Part shown: piece by piece, positions 35,370 through 47,751 of the stretch
Layout: every line of letters starts with the position of its first letter
Numbering within the stretch: the first letter of the stretch is position 1
Assembly (NCBI RefSeq): GCF_014193515.1
Contig: NZ_BLXX01000002.1
Location: 310,001 to 374,000, forward strand
DNA: 64,000 bases
Direction of reading: 5' to 3'
From: Geomonas silvestris
Lineage (GTDB): Bacteria > Desulfobacterota > Desulfuromonadia > Geobacterales > Geobacteraceae
The notes under the pieces: model-generated
Seen by the model: the letters and a program-made list of their open reading frames with translations, nothing else
Told to the model about the DNA's origin: nothing
Database searches by the model: none
Position numbers and translations under genes: made by a program

Positions 35370-36401
35370 TCAGTTCCACCTGATCAGCTCCCGCTCCATG
35401 TCAACCTGGTAGGGGTGTTTGGACAGAAAATCCATGCCGAGCAGCCCGTCGTGCAGCCCCTGGCTCCCGCGGTAGGGGAGGACGTCCAGCTCGGGGCCGT
35501 TCATGGTGAAGGGGCCCACGCTGAGGGCATCGACCGGGGCCCTGAGGGCATTGATGAGCCTCCCGTCGGCGACCTCGGCGAGGGTCGAGTGCGCCGTTTT
35601 CAGGTCGATCTTGAGCTTTGCGGCGACCCCTTCGTGGATCGAGCTGCGGGTAGCCCCGGTATCGAGCACCAGCTCTACCCGGATGCTTTCCGCCCCGTTC
35701 TGGATGAGGGCCGGAACCAGGATCTGGTTGTTCACCACCGCTACCTTGGTGATCTGCGACTCCGCCCGGTTCTGGCCGGCCTCGGTGCCCGTCCCGGCCG
35801 ATGCGGCATCGCCCGAGGCCGTTTTCCCCGACTGCAGGGTGAACGAAGCCGCCGCTCCGGTCGCGTTGCCGGGAAGCGCCGGCTGCATCGGGGCCGGCAG
35901 TGCTGCCTGCCGCGGCACCGCCACCGCCTGGGTCGGTTGCGGTTGCTCCGGCGCCTGTCCCGGCCAGATCAAAACCCCTGTCAAAAGCGCCAGCGCGACG
36001 CCCCCGCCCCAGGCAGCACGACGCGCCAGAGGGTGCCCGGTGCGCTGTTTTGGTCCGGTGCACCCGGCCAGCAGCTGCTGGGAATACACCTTGAGTTTCT
36101 TCTTGATAAGCGGATCGGAGCACCCTTCGGCTATCTCGGTCAGGACCGCCACCCCGCGGGTGTCCCTGGTGGCGCTCCTGATCATGGGGATCGCGATGAA
36201 ACTCACGAGCTCCAGGACCGCCCCCTGCTTTTCCGCATAGTCGGTGCTGCGCAGCGGTGGCCCGAGTGCCGGCAGTACCGCCCGGCTCATCTCGTAGAGC
36301 GCCGCAAGCAAGAGCTCCCAGCGTTCCTGGTCCCCGTGCGCCTCGGGAAGTTCAGCGGCAAGCTTTGCCTTCAGTGCAGCGCTGCGCGATTTCAGGTCCA
36401 T
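35370..36401 (-). CDS. membrane-anchored retropepsin-like aspartic protease domain protein
   Basis: Protein of 343 residues. The first 125 residues are soluble and helical (MDLKSRSAALKAKL onwards). One membrane helix follows (AAWGGGVALALLTGVLIW, about 130-148), then a Pro/Ala/Gln-rich linker. From about residue 225 there is a clan AA aspartic protease fold: VELVLDTGATRSSIHEGVA with the DTG active-site triad, and GLLGMDFLSKHPYQVD as the second-lobe signature. Such proteases act as homodimers, here probably periplasmic. GGGGAGG precedes the ATG. A longer upstream frame lies over the MATE gene and is not real. Substrate unknown. Confidence 0.75.
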   Translation of the reverse strand: MDLKSRSAALKAKLAAELPEAHGDQERWELLLAALYEMSRAVLPALGPPLRSTDYAEKQGAVLELVSFIAIPMIRSATRDTRGVAVLTEIAEGCSDPLIKKKLKVYSQQLLAGCTGPKQRTGHPLARRAAWGGGVALALLTGVLIWPGQAPEQPQPTQAVAVPRQAALPAPMQPALPGNATGAAASFTLQSGKTASGDAASAGTGTEAGQNRAESQITKVAVVNNQILVPALIQNGAESIRVELVLDTGATRSSIHEGVAAKLKIDLKTAHSTLAEVADGRLINALRAPVDALSVGPFTMNGPELDVLPYRGSQGLHDGLLGMDFLSKHPYQVDMERELIRWN

Positions 36402-36460
36402 CCCCACCTCCCCGCCCTGATGCTGCTGCGGCATCGGGCCCTGGAAAAGATGGGGATAGT

Positions 36461-37852
36461 TTAACGCACAATATTTCCAGCGTCCGGTTCGGCGACCGGC
36501 TTGTTTTCCCGTCGGGCGAGCCGAGAGACGCTGCGCAGAACGTAGAACATCGCCACCAGGGCAGCACCCCAGGTGACCGCCAGGATCCCGCACCAGATGC
36601 CGTAGAGCCCCCAGCCAAAGAAGACCGCCAGGAGGTAGAACACGGGCACCGGCAAAACGATCTGCCTCATAAGCCCAATGACCAGCGGGAATACCGGCCG
36701 CTTCAGCCCCTGGAGCACCGAGACGCTGGTGTAGAGGATCACATAGGCGATGAAGACGAAGACCTCGATGTGCAGGTAGTTCACCCCGATCGCCACGACC
36801 GCCTGATCTTTGGTGAAGAGCCGCATCAAAGGGGCGGCCCAGATGAAGACGGCTACCGTCCCGAACCCCATCAGGACAATCCCAGCCTTGAGCGCGGCCT
36901 GGACCGTTTCCAGCACCCGCTCCAGCCGGCGGGCACCGAAGTTCTGCGCCACCAGCGTGAGGGTGGCCACGTTCATCCCCATGATCGGCATCAGGGCGAT
37001 CTGCTCGATGCGGGTAGCGATGCCGTAGGCCGCCACCGCGTCGCGGCCGTAGCGCCCCACGAACCAGGTGATCACGAAGATCCCTAACCCTACGGTCAGC
37101 ATGTTGAGGCTGGAGGGGAAGCCCTGCTTGAAGAGCTCCAGATAGGCGCGCCGCTCCGGCAGAAGCCCGTGCAGCGACCCGGTCAGAAGGCCGGTGCGCT
37201 TGGTGCGGCCGAAAAGGTAGAAATTTCCGAGGGCTTGGATCACCACGGTCGCCCAGGCCACACCCGCCACGCCGAGGGCCGGCATTCCGAAACCGCCGTA
37301 GAGAAACCAGGGGTCGAGGGCCAGGTTCAAAAGGCATCCCGCCACCAGGAAGTTCCGGAAGCTCTTGGTATCCCCCGTCGCGTTGAGGATCGCGTTCAGC
37401 ACGAAGTTGACCAGGAAGAAGAGGCTCCCCAGGAAGATGGCATTGATGTAGCTGAGGGCGAGGGCGTGCACCTTGCCGGAGGCGCCCAGCAGGGTGAAGA
37501 GCCAGGGGGCCAGCATGAGGCCGGCGACTGTCACCAGGACGCCGTTGGCCAGGCCGAACGAGACGGTCTGCGCCGCGAGGTGGCCCGCCTCTTTCCTGTT
37601 CCCGGCTCCCAGTGCATGGCCGATCAGGGCGGTTGCCCCGGTGGAAATCCCTGCACCCACCGCGATGATCAGGAAGAAGACCGGGAAGGACATCGATAGA
37701 GCGGCGAGCGCCTCGGTTGAGATCTTGCCCCCGTAGTAGGTATCCACCACGTTGAACATGGTGTTGAAGAAGTACCCGATGCTGGTGGGGACCGCTATCT
37801 TGCGGATCAGCTTCGGTATCGGCTGGTTCAGGAGGTCGAACTGTTGGCTCAT
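36461..37852 (-). CDS. MATE-family efflux transporter
   Basis: Twelve-helix multidrug/toxin exporter of about 463 residues, driven by a proton or sodium gradient. Family features: PTSIGYFFNTMFNVVDTYYGG near the N-terminus, GAGISTGATALIGHALGAGN and, in the second half, GIATRIEQIALMPIMGMNVA. I start at the ATG at 37852 (MSQQFDLLNQP), since the residues upstream look non-membrane and unconserved, but no clear ribosome site is visible. The gene is likely monocistronic. Substrates cannot be inferred. Confidence 0.9.
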   Translation of the reverse strand: MSQQFDLLNQPIPKLIRKIAVPTSIGYFFNTMFNVVDTYYGGKISTEALAALSMSFPVFFLIIAVGAGISTGATALIGHALGAGNRKEAGHLAAQTVSFGLANGVLVTVAGLMLAPWLFTLLGASGKVHALALSYINAIFLGSLFFLVNFVLNAILNATGDTKSFRNFLVAGCLLNLALDPWFLYGGFGMPALGVAGVAWATVVIQALGNFYLFGRTKRTGLLTGSLHGLLPERRAYLELFKQGFPSSLNMLTVGLGIFVITWFVGRYGRDAVAAYGIATRIEQIALMPIMGMNVATLTLVAQNFGARRLERVLETVQAALKAGIVLMGFGTVAVFIWAAPLMRLFTKDQAVVAIGVNYLHIEVFVFIAYVILYTSVSVLQGLKRPVFPLVIGLMRQIVLPVPVFYLLAVFFGWGLYGIWCGILAVTWGAALVAMFYVLRSVSRLARRENKPVAEPDAGNIVR

Positions 37853-37948
37853 AGATTTGTGTGGTGCTCGAGAGTATGCGGCGGAGGCCGGATGGGACAA
37901 AGGGAGGATGTTACTCCGGTTTGCCGGGCGGGGCAAGCCGGATTTGGC

Positions 37949-38677
37949 TCAGTACTTAAGGACCCTGCTCAGAAAGCTGGCCAGCTCGGTGGTCTTCGGC
38001 TGGTCGAAGAGTTCGTCCGCGTTCCCGGTTTCCAGTATCCTGCCGCCGGAGAGGAACAGGCAGTGGTCCGCCACCCTGCGCGCGAACCCCATGTTGTGGG
38101 TCACCAGGACGAGCTCGCGCCCCTCGCCCTTCAGCTCAGCGATCAGGTCGAGCACTTCGGCCGTCATCTCCGGATCGAGCGCCGAGGTCGGTTCGTCCAG
38201 CAGCAGGAAGCGCGGCTTGATGGCGATGGCGCGCACGATGGCCACCCGCTGCTGCTGCCCGCCGGAGAGCTCCATGGGCATCTTGTGGGCGTGCGCCTCC
38301 AGGTGGAAGCGCCGCAAAAGCTCGAGGGCGTACTCCGTCGCCTCGCCGCGCTGCTGTCCCTGCGCCTGCACAAGCGGCAGGGTGACGTTCTCCAGCGCGG
38401 TCAGGTGCGGGAACAGGTTGTAGGCCTGGAAGACGGTCCCGATGCGGCGCCGGTAGCTGATCAGATGCTCCTCGTGACTGGGGAGCGGGTCGCCGTCGAT
38501 GATGACGCTCCCCTGGTCCAGGAGCTCCAGGCCGGCGAGCACCCGCAAGAGGGTGGATTTCCCGCCGCCGGAGGGACCGATCAGCACCAGGGAGCGCGCC
38601 TCGGCATCCAGCGAGATGCCGTCCAGCGCCGTCTGACCGTGGAAGCGCTTCACCAGGTTGGTCAGCTTAAGTTGCAT
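37949..38677 (-). CDS. polar amino-acid ABC transporter ATP-binding protein
   Basis: ATPase subunit of 242 residues. Walker A GPSGGGKSTLLRVL, Q-loop TVFQAYNLFPHLTALENV, signature LSGGQQQRVAIVRA, Walker B FLLLDEPTSALDPE and the H-loop VTHNMGFA match the GlnQ/HisP group. The start overlaps the permease stop by 11 bases, so expression is coupled. It is the third gene of a binding protein-permease-ATPase importer. Confidence 0.95.
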   Translation of the reverse strand: MQLKLTNLVKRFHGQTALDGISLDAEARSLVLIGPSGGGKSTLLRVLAGLELLDQGSVIIDGDPLPSHEEHLISYRRRIGTVFQAYNLFPHLTALENVTLPLVQAQGQQRGEATEYALELLRRFHLEAHAHKMPMELSGGQQQRVAIVRAIAIKPRFLLLDEPTSALDPEMTAEVLDLIAELKGEGRELVLVTHNMGFARRVADHCLFLSGGRILETGNADELFDQPKTTELASFLSRVLKY

Positions 38678-39467
38678 AGCGGAACCTTCCTTCCAGGTAG
38701 CGGCTTAAAAGCGATATCGGCAGGGTCAGGATCAGGTAGCCGATGGCCAGCGGCAGGTAGCTTTCCATGGTCGAGTAGGTGAAGGCGTTCACCTCCTGGG
38801 CGTTCAGGGTGATCTCGTTCACCGCGATGATGGAGAGCAACGAAGAGTCCTTGATGAGCGAGGCGAACTGCCCCGCCAAGGGTGGCAGGATCCGGCGCAT
38901 CACCTGGGGGAAGATCACGTAGCGGTAGGTCTGGCCTCGGGTCAGCCCGATGGCGCGCGCCGATTCCAGCTGGGTATCGCCGACGCTCTCGATCCCCGCC
39001 CTGATGATCTCGCTTATGTAGGCGCCGGCAAAGAGCGCCAGGGTGAGCACCCCGACGGCATAGCGGTTTCCGACCCCGAAGGCGTCCGCCACCACGTAGA
39101 AGAAGACCAGGATCTGCACCAGGAGCGGCGTGCCGCGGATGAGTTCCACGTAGATCTTTCCCAGGTAGCGCAGGGTAATAAACGAGGAGCGCTGGGCAAG
39201 TGCAGCGCAGAGGCCGAAGAAGATGCTGGTGATGAGAGAAGCCGCGGAGATGGCCAGTGTCACCAGCCAGCCGGTGAGGAACTTCTGCCGGTAGACGTAG
39301 ATGGCACCCCAGTTCCAGCCGTACTGGAGGCGGTAGAAGGCATAGCTGAAGACGGCGGCGAGGATGAGGATCGCGAGCAGCACGCCGATGATCCTTCCGT
39401 GCAGGGCGATCTCTTCCTTGTTGCCCCTGCGGCGCACGAAGAAGGCGGCTGTCCAGCGTGCTTTCAT
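38667..39467 (-). CDS. polar amino-acid ABC transporter permease
   Basis: Membrane subunit of 266 residues with about five helices. It has the HisM/GlnP-type signature ELIRGTPLLVQILVFFYV and the EAA loop ESARAIGLTRGQTYRYVIFPQ that contacts the ATPase. The N-terminal 25 residues are basic and cytoplasmic (FFVRRRGNKEE). A single permease gene implies a homodimeric channel. The ATG follows CGAGGTTTC. It lies 165 bases after the binding-protein gene, with a palindromic repeat between. Confidence 0.94.
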   Translation of the reverse strand: MKARWTAAFFVRRRGNKEEIALHGRIIGVLLAILILAAVFSYAFYRLQYGWNWGAIYVYRQKFLTGWLVTLAISAASLITSIFFGLCAALAQRSSFITLRYLGKIYVELIRGTPLLVQILVFFYVVADAFGVGNRYAVGVLTLALFAGAYISEIIRAGIESVGDTQLESARAIGLTRGQTYRYVIFPQVMRRILPPLAGQFASLIKDSSLLSIIAVNEITLNAQEVNAFTYSTMESYLPLAIGYLILTLPISLLSRYLEGRFRYAT

Positions 39468-39505
39468 GAAACCTCGGGTTACTTGCTCGGGACTGGGTGG
39501 CCGGT

Positions 39506-39563
39506 AGCGCCCCCCTCACCCCCGCCCATCTCCCAGAGGGCGAGGAGCAGGGGTGAGGGCGCT
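39506..39563. repeat. CCTCACCC-type palindromic repeat, copy 2
   Basis: AGCGCCCCCCTCACCCC (from 39506) pairs with GGGGTGAGGGCGCT (39550-39563), an almost perfect stem. It lies between the binding-protein and permease genes of the ABC operon, a place where such hairpins often leave the upstream gene more expressed than the downstream ones (inference). Related to 16557-16658 and 52468-52511. Confidence 0.7.
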
Positions 39564-39632
39564 GCTACAACGTAAATGGTGGGCTCGGCAACCTCCCGTG
39601 TCCCCTAGGATGGGTCTGCGCCCGCCTGGCAC

Positions 39633-40430
39633 CTACAGGAAGAACGGGTACCCCAGCTGCTTGAAGGCGTCTTTCTCCTCTTTCAGGTAGCGGTCGCCCA
39701 GCTTCCCGAAACCGCCGGTCTTCCTGAACTCGAAGAGGAACCTGTTGACCTTCGCCTTCAACTCGTCGTTGCCTTTGCGAAGGCCGATCGCCCAGGACTC
39801 GGTCTGGAAGGGCTTGAGGATCGGCCGGGTGGTCTCCCGGTTCCTCTGGAAATTCTGATAGGTCGACATCTGGTCGTAGATGAAGGCGTCTGCCTTCCCC
39901 TGCACCACCTCGAGCACCGCGGCCGCCTCCTTGTCCAGCACCAGGACCTTCGCCTTCTTCAGGTTGTTGCTGGCGTAGAGGTGTCCGGTGGTCCCCTTCT
40001 TGACCGCGATGGCCCGCCCCGGCTGGTCGAAGTCGGCGATGGTGCTCCCCGGGACCTTCTTGTTGACCAGCAGACAGAGGCCGGTGCTCAGGTAGGGATC
40101 CGAGAAGTCGATCGATTTGGCGCGCTCGGCAGTGGCCGTCATGGAAGAGATGATCAGGTCGATCTTGCCGGTCTTCAAAGCCGGAATGAGCCCATCGAAG
40201 GCCATATTCTTGATCTCGACCGGACGCCCCAGCGCCTTCCCCAGCTCGTAGGCCAGCTGCACGCTGACCCCGTCGGGCTTGCCGCTCGCATCGGTCATCT
40301 CGAAGGGGGGATACGCCAGCTCCATGCCCACCACCAGCGGTTTGCCGGCGGCCCGGGCAGGAACAGAAGCGGCCATCTGAAGGCAAAGCACAAGAGCGAT
40401 GAAGAACAACCACTTGATACCGTTGGACAA
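39633..40430 (-). CDS. periplasmic polar amino-acid binding protein
   Basis: Solute-binding protein family 3, 265 residues. Signal peptide WLFFIALVLCLQMAASVPARA with cleavage after ARA. The mature part starts GKPLVVGMELAYPPFEMTD, with GVSVQLAYELGKALGR and the ligand-binding IDLIISSMTATAERA. The family binds polar amino acids; the exact ligand is unknown. It begins with TTG, supported by GGAGG six bases upstream. A near-consensus promoter lies about 35 bases before it. Confidence 0.92.
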   Translation of the reverse strand: MSNGIKWLFFIALVLCLQMAASVPARAAGKPLVVGMELAYPPFEMTDASGKPDGVSVQLAYELGKALGRPVEIKNMAFDGLIPALKTGKIDLIISSMTATAERAKSIDFSDPYLSTGLCLLVNKKVPGSTIADFDQPGRAIAVKKGTTGHLYASNNLKKAKVLVLDKEAAAVLEVVQGKADAFIYDQMSTYQNFQRNRETTRPILKPFQTESWAIGLRKGNDELKAKVNRFLFEFRKTGGFGKLGDRYLKEEKDAFKQLGYPFFL

Positions 40431-40463
40431 GGGACACCTCCACTGGATAAAAGATGCTGTTAC

Positions 40464-40492
40464 CTAATACACCCTGGGTCGGTCACTGTCAA
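40464..40492 (-). promoter_or_regulatory. predicted promoter of the amino-acid ABC operon
   Basis: Minus strand TTGACA (40492-40487) and TATTAG (40469-40464), 17 bases apart. It lies between the atpC terminator and the binding-protein gene, so the importer is transcribed independently of the atp operon. Confidence 0.65.
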
Positions 40493-40582
40493 TGAAGGGC
40501 CGCTTACTTATGCTTGCGTTGTGCTACTGAGTACTAGGGAAGGCGGGAACGGTGTGGAGAGGGAATCTCTCTCACCACAAAC

Positions 40583-40617
40583 AAAAAAAGAGCGGCCTTA
40601 AGCCGCTCTTTTTCCTT
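40583..40617 (-). terminator. atp operon terminator
   Basis: AAAGAGCGGC (40587-40596) and GCCGCTCTTT (40602-40611) form a perfect 10-bp stem with loop CTTAA. Seven A on the plus strand give the T-run for the minus-strand transcript ending after atpC. The plus-strand T-run would also allow termination from the other side. Confidence 0.9.
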
Positions 40618-40635
40618 CTTTATGCAAAGTTCCCG

Positions 40636-41049
40636 TTACAGCTTCGCCTTGCCGGCAACCTGAACCCTGATCAAGGCGCGCTCGAGAGCGGCCTCGTAGA
40701 TGCGGAAGTTCTTGTCCTCCGGGGTGAGCCCTTTAAGCTCAGCCTCGGCGCGGCCCAGAGCGGCCTTGGCACGCTCCAGATCGATCTCGTCCGCCTTCTC
40801 GGCGGTCTCGACCAGCACGGTAACCGTGTCGTTCTCCACCTCGAAGTAGCCCCAGTTGACCGCCATGTGGTACAGCGCACCGTCCTTTTTATAGGTCAGC
40901 TCACCGATCTTCAGGGAGGTAAGGAAGGGAGCATGGCCCGGCAGCACGCCGAACTCGCCGAGCGCACCGTTCGCGGTGATCTCGTCTACTTCTTCCGAGA
41001 GGACCTTCTTGTAGGGAGTTACCAGTTCTACTTTCAGTTTTTCAGCCAT
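40636..41049 (-). CDS. atpC: ATP synthase F1 subunit epsilon
   Basis: Rotor-stalk and regulatory subunit, 137 residues, with an N-terminal beta-sandwich (MAEKLKVELVTPYKKVLSEEVDEI) and a C-terminal helical hairpin (ERAKAALGRAEAELKGL) that can brake ATP hydrolysis. GALGEFGVLPGHAPFLTSLK is the family signature. It is the last gene of the second atp operon. The 117-base gap before it contains a small GGGGCG/CGCCCC hairpin (41132-41153). Confidence 0.96.
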   Translation of the reverse strand: MAEKLKVELVTPYKKVLSEEVDEITANGALGEFGVLPGHAPFLTSLKIGELTYKKDGALYHMAVNWGYFEVENDTVTVLVETAEKADEIDLERAKAALGRAEAELKGLTPEDKNFRIYEAALERALIRVQVAGKAKL

Positions 41050-41166
41050 ATATAACCCTTCTTAGAGTCCTGCGCCGACCCAGGTGAGCCGGTCATTACC
41101 GCAGAACCAATGGGATTGTGAAGGTCGCGGCGGGGCGAGCGGTCACCCGCCCCACCTATCGTTTGA

Positions 41167-42612
<1,446 letters not shown>

Positions 42613-42628
42613 CTATTTGTTATAAGTT

Positions 42629-43492
<864 letters not shown>

Positions 43493-43511
43493 TTAGCTGT
43501 CCGTCCTTGGA

Positions 43512-45020
<1,509 letters not shown>

Positions 45021-45029
45021 AGAACCGTC

Positions 45030-45572
45030 TCACCCCTTCTGTAATGTATCTTGAATTCTTGCTAACTGTGTCCTTACGCTTCCGTCAAAGACTTTGCCGC
45101 CGATCTTGGTGATAACACCGCCGATGAGCGAGGGATCCACTTCAACCTTGAGTTCCACCTTCTTGCCGGTCGACTTCGCGAGCGTCGCCTTGATCTCTTC
45201 GATCTGGGCGGCGTCCAGCGGCAGGCCGGAGGTGAGCGTCGGGCGGATCACGCCGGACAGCTCGTCGGCCATGGCGCCGTAGCTCTCTGCGATGAGCGGC
45301 AGCGCAGCGAGGCGGCCGCGCTCCAAAAGGAGCATCAGCAGGTTGGATACGATCGGGGAGACCTGGGAGCGGCTAACCAGCTCCTTCATGATCTCGGTCT
45401 TGGACTCGATGCCGTAGGCGGGGTTGCTGAACACTTGGGCGAGCTCGCGGTTCTCGGTGAGAAGCGCGCTGAACCGGCCCAGGTCGGCATTGTACTGGTC
45501 GACGGCCCCGGACTCGGAACCTATCTGCACCAGCGCCTTGGCGTAACGTTTGGCAATCGCGTTAATGCTCAA
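45030..45572 (-). CDS. atpH: ATP synthase F1 subunit delta
   Basis: Peripheral-stalk connector (OSCP) between F1 and the b subunits, 180 residues. It has a six-helix N-terminal bundle ([20 protein letters not shown]) and the conserved C-terminal [26 protein letters not shown] element. Its start overlaps the atpF stop by four bases, so translation is coupled. Confidence 0.96.
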   Translation of the reverse strand: MSINAIAKRYAKALVQIGSESGAVDQYNADLGRFSALLTENRELAQVFSNPAYGIESKTEIMKELVSRSQVSPIVSNLLMLLLERGRLAALPLIAESYGAMADELSGVIRPTLTSGLPLDAAQIEEIKATLAKSTGKKVELKVEVDPSLIGGVITKIGGKVFDGSVRTQLARIQDTLQKG

Positions 45573-46186
45573 TGTAGAGTCACCACCTTGGAGATATATT
45601 CGCCCACCAGCTTGTCCTGGTCGCCTTTTGCAATGTTCTTCACGATCTTCTGCTCGGCAAGCTCAACGGCCAGCTTGGCGGCCTCGGCGCGGAGCTCGTT
45701 TTTCGCCTTGAGCACTTCCTGCTCGGCGGCCACTTCGGCCTGGGCCACGATGCGGGCAGCGGCTGCGTTCGCCTCGGCGACGATGCGCTCCTTCTCCAGC
45801 TCGCCTTCGCGCTTCATGTTGGCCGAGATCTGCTCGATCTCCTGGTTGGCGGCCTCGAGGCGACCGTTGTACTCCTGGAACTTCTTCTCGGCGGCTTCCT
45901 TGGCGGCGACCGCTTCTTCCAGGGTGCGCTTGATGCCGGCGGAACGGGCGGCCAGGGTCCCTTTCAGATCGGCCTTCTTGATGGCCCAGACGGCGATGAG
46001 CACCAGGGCGCCGAAGTCGACACAGCGCCAGATGAAGTCCTTCATCTGAGCGGCGCCGTGCCCGCCTTCGTGGCCGCCGGCGGCGTGCTGGGCCTCTTCG
46101 GCGAAACCGAAGGCGGCCAGGCCGAGGACGATGCCGCAGACGCAGAGAGCGGTCAGGGCGGTGCGGGAGATACGAGTAATATGCAT
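45569..46186 (-). CDS. atpF: ATP synthase Fo subunit b with unusual N-terminus
   Basis: Peripheral-stalk subunit, 205 residues, longer than the usual 155-170. Residues 8-29 form a hydrophobic segment ending [11 protein letters not shown] that looks like a cleavable signal peptide. Next comes a His/Gly-rich stretch ([15 protein letters not shown]), then the membrane helix expected of subunit b (about 50-68, [13 protein letters not shown]) and a long charged coiled coil to the C-terminus. It overlaps atpH by four bases. Whether the first hydrophobic segment is removed is unknown. Confidence 0.93.
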   Translation of the reverse strand: MHITRISRTALTALCVCGIVLGLAAFGFAEEAQHAAGGHEGGHGAAQMKDFIWRCVDFGALVLIAVWAIKKADLKGTLAARSAGIKRTLEEAVAAKEAAEKKFQEYNGRLEAANQEIEQISANMKREGELEKERIVAEANAAAARIVAQAEVAAEQEVLKAKNELRAEAAKLAVELAEQKIVKNIAKGDQDKLVGEYISKVVTLH

Positions 46187-46188
46187 GC

Positions 46189-46614
46189 TTACAGACTCCT
46201 TCCGAGTACTTTTTCGCAGATATCGGCGGACAGGGCCTCGGCGCTCGCCTTCAGGGCAGCGCGGGCTTCCTCGGCTTCCTTGGCGACCTTGGCCTTGATG
46301 GAAGCGAGCTTCTCGGTCGACTCCTGACGGGCCTTCTCGAGGATGGCGGCTTCCTGAGCCTGCGCTTCCTTCTTAAGGACAGCGCGCTCGTCGGCGGCGC
46401 CGGAGCGGATCTCGCGCAGGCGGGCCTCGTAGCTGGCCATCTTCTCCTGCACCTCGCGATCAACGGCAGCGCTCTTCTCTTTAGCGCCGGCGATCAGCGC
46501 GGCCCGGTCGGCAAGATGCTTCCTGATCGGCTTGTACAGAAAGACGTTCAAAAGCAGCACCAGGACCAGGAAGTTCACCAGCTGGAATACAAATGCGATG
46601 TCTAAATTGATCAC
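46189..46614 (-). CDS. ATP synthase Fo subunit b'
   Basis: Second peripheral-stalk subunit, 141 residues, with one N-terminal membrane helix (IAFVFQLVNFLVLVLLLNVFLY) and a coiled coil rich in alanine, lysine and glutamate. Paired b and b' genes make a heterodimeric stator. I favour the GTG at 46614 (GAGG seven bases upstream) over a TTG one codon earlier. It is the first gene of the second atp operon. In Geobacter sulfurreducens the orthologue has been called atpG and is reported as an HgtR target. Confidence 0.93.
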   Translation of the reverse strand: MINLDIAFVFQLVNFLVLVLLLNVFLYKPIRKHLADRAALIAGAKEKSAAVDREVQEKMASYEARLREIRSGAADERAVLKKEAQAQEAAILEKARQESTEKLASIKAKVAKEAEEARAALKASAEALSADICEKVLGRSL

Positions 46615-46688
46615 CAATCCACCTCTTGTTGAACATTTTTAAAGCGCTTGCTCACCCGCACCAAATCCGCGGTGCGCAAAACAGGTGG

Positions 46689-46718
46689 TAACTACCACAT
46701 AAATCCCTCAACAGTCAA
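46689..46718 (-). promoter_or_regulatory. predicted promoter of the second atp operon
   Basis: Minus strand TTGACT (46718-46713) and TAGTTA (46694-46689) with an 18-base spacer, about 75 bases before the b' gene. Moderate match to sigma-70 consensus. Confidence 0.5.
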
Positions 46719-46746
46719 GTGATTTATCCGTTTCCAAGGCAAAATT

Positions 46747-46760
46747 GTATACACGTATAC
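46747..46760. promoter_or_regulatory. paired GTATAC palindromes before the second atp operon
   Basis: GTATAC-AC-GTATAC, itself almost a palindrome, lies about 29 bases upstream of the predicted -35. The same doubled motif, one base apart, stands at the nuo promoter (14689-14701), and single copies flank the atpZ promoter. Confidence 0.6.
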
Positions 46761-46852
46761 CTTTCATGCGGTTAGCGGGCGCTGATTAGCGGGAAGCAGT
46801 TCTGCAGATTTCCTTGCCGGGAGAAGGGGAAGCTGGGGAAGGAAGAAGGGGC

Positions 46853-46880
46853 GCCGGAGCCCAGCGTTGCGGGCTCCGGC
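46853..46880 (-). terminator. possible parB terminator hairpin
   Basis: GCCGGAGCCC (46853-46862) and GGGCTCCGGC (46871-46880) form a perfect 10-bp stem 20 bases past the parB stop. On the minus strand it is followed by a C/T-rich run and not a T-run, so strength is uncertain. Confidence 0.55.
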
Positions 46881-46899
46881 CTTGGGTGAGGCAGACCGG

Positions 46900-47751
46900 T
46901 TAGAGGTCGAGGATTTCGATGATGCGGGCCAGGTCCTTCTGGTCCGAGAAGCTGATCTCCAGCTTGCCGCCACGCCCGGAGCGGCGCAGGGCGACCTTGG
47001 CGGCGAAATGGCGCTGGATGCGGTCCAGAAGGTCGCGGTGGTCGGCATCCTCGGCCTTGCGCGCCTTGGGGACGATCTTCGCCTTCTTCTTCTTGACCAG
47101 CGCCTCCGCCTCGCGCACCGAGAGGTGCTTGGAGACGATCTCGTCGCGGGCCGCCTTCTGCTCCTCGTGGTCCTCGAGGGTCAAAAGGGCGCGTGCGTGC
47201 CCCATGGAGAGCCTATCCTCGGCGATGTCGCGCTTGATCTCGGGGGGGAGCTTCAAGAGCCTCAAGGCGTTCGCGATGGTGGAGCGCTCCTTGCCGACCC
47301 TTTTGGCGAGCTCCTCCTGGGAGAGGTCGAAGCGCTCCAAAAGGGCGTGGTAGGCCTCGGCCTCCTCAACCGCGTTCAGGTCCTCGCGCTGGATGTTCTC
47401 GATGAGCGCCATCTCGAGGGCGGTGTCCTCGGAGACGTCCTGGATCACCACCGGAACCTCTCTCAGGCCCGCCTTCTGGGCGGCACGCCAACGGCGCTCG
47501 CCGGCGATGATCTCGTAGTGGTCCTCGCGCCTTAGCACGACGATCGGCTGGATGATCCCCTTCTCGCGGATCGAGGCGGCAAGCTCCTCCAGCTTCTCGT
47601 TAACGAAGGTCTTGCGCGGCTGCTCCTTGTTGGGCTTGATCTCCTCGATCGGGCAGGAGAAGAACTTCTTGCCGGCCTTGTCTTCCACCACCGGAAGCGG
47701 TGGCGGGATCAGCGCGCCAATCCCCTTGCCCAGTCCCATCTTCTTAACCAT
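46900..47751 (-). CDS. parB: chromosome partitioning protein ParB (Spo0J)
   Basis: Centromere-binding CTPase of 283 residues. N-terminal GLGKGIGALIP, the CTP-binding ParB/Srx box GERRWRAAQKAGLREVPVVI near residue 95, the helix-turn-helix SQEELAKRVGKERSTIANAL and a basic C-terminal dimerisation region ending KDLARIIEILDL. GGAGG precedes the ATG. It overlaps the end of parA by eight bases. The consensus parS site was not seen in this window. The pair next to an atp operon is consistent with a location near the replication origin. Confidence 0.96.
   Translation of the reverse strand: MVKKMGLGKGIGALIPPPLPVVEDKAGKKFFSCPIEEIKPNKEQPRKTFVNEKLEELAASIREKGIIQPIVVLRREDHYEIIAGERRWRAAQKAGLREVPVVIQDVSEDTALEMALIENIQREDLNAVEEAEAYHALLERFDLSQEELAKRVGKERSTIANALRLLKLPPEIKRDIAEDRLSMGHARALLTLEDHEEQKAARDEIVSKHLSVREAEALVKKKKAKIVPKARKAEDADHRDLLDRIQRHFAAKVALRRSGRGGKLEISFSDQKDLARIIEILDL

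Noticed and set aside
36402-37337. Extension of the retropepsin gene upstream over the MATE gene
   Set aside because: The added residues are Arg/Gly/Pro-rich shadow sequence; a strong ribosome site supports the start at 36401.
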